Part shown: piece by piece, positions 61,421 through 64,000 of the stretch
Layout of the letters: each line of letters starts with the position of its first letter
How positions within the stretch are numbered: the first letter of the stretch is position 1
Source of the DNA: Rutidosis leptorrhynchoides
Taxonomy: Eukaryota; Streptophyta; Magnoliopsida; Asterales; Asteraceae
NCBI RefSeq assembly: GCF_046630445.1
Contig: NC_092338.1
Location: 336,931,001 to 336,995,000 of the forward strand
DNA length: 64,000 nucleotides
Direction: 5' to 3'
Notes under the pieces: generated by a model
Database searches by the model: none
Told to the model about the DNA's origin: nothing
The model's input: the letters and a program-made list of their open reading frames with translations, nothing else
Translations under genes and position numbers: made by a program

Positions 61421-62748
61421 TCACTGAATATCTTATTAGTTTTTAAAAAGAAAGAAAAATTATATAAGTTATCCTATTAATAGACTTTTCTGATTTTGTC
61501 CACGTTTCGAATAGCCAAAAGATGCAGCAGAGGGGCAGGATTCGTTTGGTCTCAATATAATTGAGTACTGTTTGGCTCCAATAACCCGGTCCACGTACAA
61601 ATCCAACTATTACTACGAACCAGAAAATTTTGATGTCTATCAATTTAACCGCTTAAAATAATTTTTCGTTGAAATTTAAGAAATTTAGATAAGAAATAGA
61701 GAAAATTTTAAGTCCTAAAAACTAGAATGTCGAGAAATAAGAAAGAAAAAGAGCGCGTCGAAAAACGTCGAAAAATAAAAGATTGAAAAATAATAGGCGT
61801 CGAAAAATAAAAATAAGAAAGTAGCGCGTCGAAACTTAAAAAGGAACTAAAAACTAAGAATTAAAAGTTGCGTCTAAAAATATTAAAGCTTACAAGGAAT
61901 TCTATATCCCAAATGGCAATATCTTAAAAAGGTACTAAAAACTTAGAACAGCGTCGCAAAATTTTAAAGCACCTAAATCTTAGTCTAAAGAAAAAACATT
62001 TAAGGGATTTTACGGCAAAGCCTAAAAATCTAGAAATAAAAATAACTATGGCAAATACTATGATTTAAAACTAAATACGAGCGAAAATTACAAATATTAC
62101 GCTAAAACGAATAAAAAAAAGTACAAAATATAAAAATATACTTAAAGTTGTAAAAAGTACAATTTTATATTATTTATTTAATAAAACTATTAATTTTATA
62201 AATTAATTAAACTAATTATAACTTAATAATACAAATTAAATAAATAACTAAACTAATTAATTAAATAAAACCCTAAAAACTAAATAATTAAATTAATTAA
62301 ACCCTAATTTCGTATTAATTGCAGTCCTAGGTTGACCTGTCAGATTGACCTCCGCGAGTGCGGTTAGGTCCAGTTCAAAAGCTCCGCGAGTCGCGGAGGG
62401 TCAAATTTAGGCTGAAAAGGGGTTCGTTTTTGCACAGGTTCAGTTTTTTTCTTTTTATCTTTTTTTTTTGTTTTTCTGTTTTATCAAATATATATAAAAT
62501 ATAAATATAACTAAATATTTTTATAAAACAATAAAATACTTATTTTTAAACTCAAAAGTAAAAATACTTTTTTTTATAAACTTTATATATTTTTTTAACA
62601 AACTCTTTTTGTATTTTTATATTTTTATATTTTTATATTTAAAAAAAAACTTATATTTTTATACGAAGGACTTAATAAAAACTTTTACAAAATTATATAA
62701 TTATTATATTTTTTTATATCATTAGCGTTGCGCTTTCGGCGTTTAAGT
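61421..62748 (-). other. 5' leader of the Athila-type element
   Basis: About 1.3 kb between primer site and gag, very AT-rich, with GTCGAAAAATAA words (61740-61830). Contains the GC-word pair at 62347-62402. Confidence 0.6.
62347..62402 (-). promoter_or_regulatory. GC-word pair in the gag leader
   Basis: GACCTCCGCGAGTGCGGT (62347) and GCTCCGCGAGTCGCGGAGG (62381), about 350 bp after the primer site. The second word folds on itself. Confidence 0.6.
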
Positions 62749-62766
62749 TCCCTGGCAGCGGCGCCA
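62749..62766 (-). promoter_or_regulatory. primer-binding site (tRNA-Asp type)
   Basis: Minus strand TGGCGCCGCTGCCAGGGA, 8 bases after the LTR end, matching the 3' end of plant tRNA-Asp except at two positions. Athila elements use this primer type. Confidence 0.75.
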
Positions 62767-62774
62767 AAAATACT

Positions 62775-64000
62775 TGATGTTATGCGAGGTGTATATGAAA
62801 TAGCTTTATTTTTACTAGGAAATACTATTAAATACGATATAATTTTACACAAGATATTTATTTATTTATAGAATGGATATACCTAAACCTTGCTACAACA
62901 CTTATAGGCAGTGTACCTAATCGTACAGTAGTGTAGTTTTTAGTAAGTCCGGTTCGTTCCACAGGGAAATCTTTAAACAAAGCTTAACGCTATATTAGTT
63001 TTAATTTATAAAAATACAAATATATATATAAGTAATATTATTATTATAAAGGGGGGTTTTTACCGTTTAATGACCGGTTTGTCGATTTTAAAAACTTTAG
63101 TCGCAGTTAAAACCTAATGTAAAATATTAAATAAATAAAAGACTTAATTTAAAGCGTAAAGTAAATAATGATAATGAAATTGCAATAAATAAAAGTGCGA
63201 TAATATAAACTTGCGATAATTAAAAAGTACGATAATTAAAAGTGCAATTAAATACAATGACAATAAATAAAAGTGCGATAATTAGAAGTGCAATTAAATA
63301 TAATGACAATAAATAAAAGTGCGATAATTAGAAGTGCAATTAAATATAATGACAATAAATAAAAGTGCGATAATTAGAAGTGCAATTAAATATGAAAATA
63401 AAGGAATTATGCTTATTTAAACTTCCGTAATCATGATTTTTGACGAGTTGATTTTAGTTTTATGCCCATGGGTTAATTGTCCTTTGTCCTGGATTATTTA
63501 ATATGTCCGTCTGGTTTTTGTCCATAACAGTCCATCAGTCATAAATATAAAGTGCGAGTGTCCTCGTCAAAGTATCCTTATACCCGAAGTCAAATATTCC
63601 AACTAATTGAGGACTTAAACTGTAACAAGATTTTAATACTTTGTTTAATAATTACACCAGGTTATCGACTGCGTGTAACCCAAGGTTTTAATACTTTGTT
63701 ATCAATTATGCCAAGTGTCCTTGTACATAATTTCACCCCTGTTTTAATAATTCCATAGACTATTAATCCATTCCCGTGTTCGGTTAAATGAACGATTATT
63801 CATACATATAAATATCCCACCCATCGTGTCCGATTGAGTGTATATGGTTATTTATTGGTACGTCAAATTATAAATCTTTATATTAAAATTCACAAACTAT
63901 CATTTAGTTAAACAAATATAAAGCCCATTAATAGCCCATAGTCTAATTTCCACAAGTGTCGTTCTTTTGTCCAAACCCCAATTATGGTACAAAGCCCAAT
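62775..64000 (-). repeat. 5' LTR (end portion)
   Basis: Same sequence as 48244-49454 with a 25-bp extra block near 63155 and few substitutions. Holds the same 46-bp repeat (63190-63390). Continues beyond the window. Confidence 0.85.

Larger units (their letters stand above)
48244..64000 (-). mobile_element. Athila-type Ty3/gypsy element with extra ORFs, incomplete in window
   Basis: On the minus strand: 5' LTR (beyond 64000 to 62775), primer site (62766-62749), leader, gag, pol, three more ORFs, then the 3' LTR ending at 48244. The LTR portions 48244-49454 and 62775-64000 align almost base for base apart from a 25-bp indel, so the insertion is fairly young. The tRNA-Asp-type primer site, the protease-RT sequence and a downstream Athila ORF-1-like protein all point to the Athila lineage. 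The gag-pol reading frame carries several stops and frameshifts, so this copy is non-autonomous now. The flank at 48239-48243 is TATGC; its partner lies outside. Confidence 0.9.

Noticed and set aside
1..64000. tRNA, rRNA or riboswitch genes
   Set aside because: Only tRNA-complementary primer sites were seen; no cloverleaf or rRNA sequence was recognised.

Overview
This is eukaryotic nuclear DNA from a flowering plant, almost certainly a eudicot. It is AT-rich, packed with nested LTR retrotransposons (Athila-type and chromovirus-type Ty3/gypsy, Ty1/copia, a TRIM, a LARD), CACTA, MULE, hAT-like and PIF-like DNA transposons and Helitron ends. The only convincing host gene has small introns. An Asteraceae source is my guess from the style of the elements, not something the sequence proves.

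Layout. 1-5.55 kb: 5' part of a chromovirus-type element on the minus strand (2.4-kb LTR with a promoter-proximal minisatellite, tRNA-Met-type primer site, one gag-position ORF). 5.55-8.0 kb: GC-word spacer, a copia integrase fragment and an LTR related to the LARD further right. 8.5-11.1 kb: two copies of one sequence, the second just inside a Helitron-type 5' terminus, the first carrying a small hAT element with perfect 8-bp target duplication. 11.46-29.54 kb: a nest. A chromovirus remnant (LTR, chromodomain-end pol fragment, 3' LTR end) is split by a 14.2-kb non-autonomous LTR element (12109-26312), which itself carries a decayed CACTA transposon and a 2.46-kb solo LTR with perfect target duplication. 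29.5-36.1 kb: small TIR elements, a copia solo LTR with palindromic repeats, a foldback element. 36.66-39.87 kb: a complete four-exon alpha/beta-hydrolase gene. 40.2-42.2 kb: a PIF-like element containing a tandem TRIM. 43.1-46.4 kb: an internally deleted MULE with a truncated transposase facing a passenger gene. 46.4-48.2 kb: an LTR cut off by an Athila-type element that fills 48.2-64 kb on the minus strand, with gag-pol (several lesions) and three further ORFs downstream of pol, one apparently spliced.

Most interesting patterns: (1) GC-rich, nearly self-complementary short words recur, usually in pairs 20-35 bp apart, in at least five unrelated elements, each lineage having its own word; in the Athila element the same word pair sits in the LTR promoter, the gag leader and the leader of the downstream ORF. 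(2) In two unrelated non-autonomous retroelements the polypurine tract directly abuts the 3' arm of a hairpin, and the LARD carries several decoy copies of this hairpin plus purine tract. (3) Three of four introns of the MULE passenger gene are filled with one inverted word. (4) The hydrolase gene uses a GC-AG intron. No rRNA or tRNA gene and no CRISPR array was recognised.
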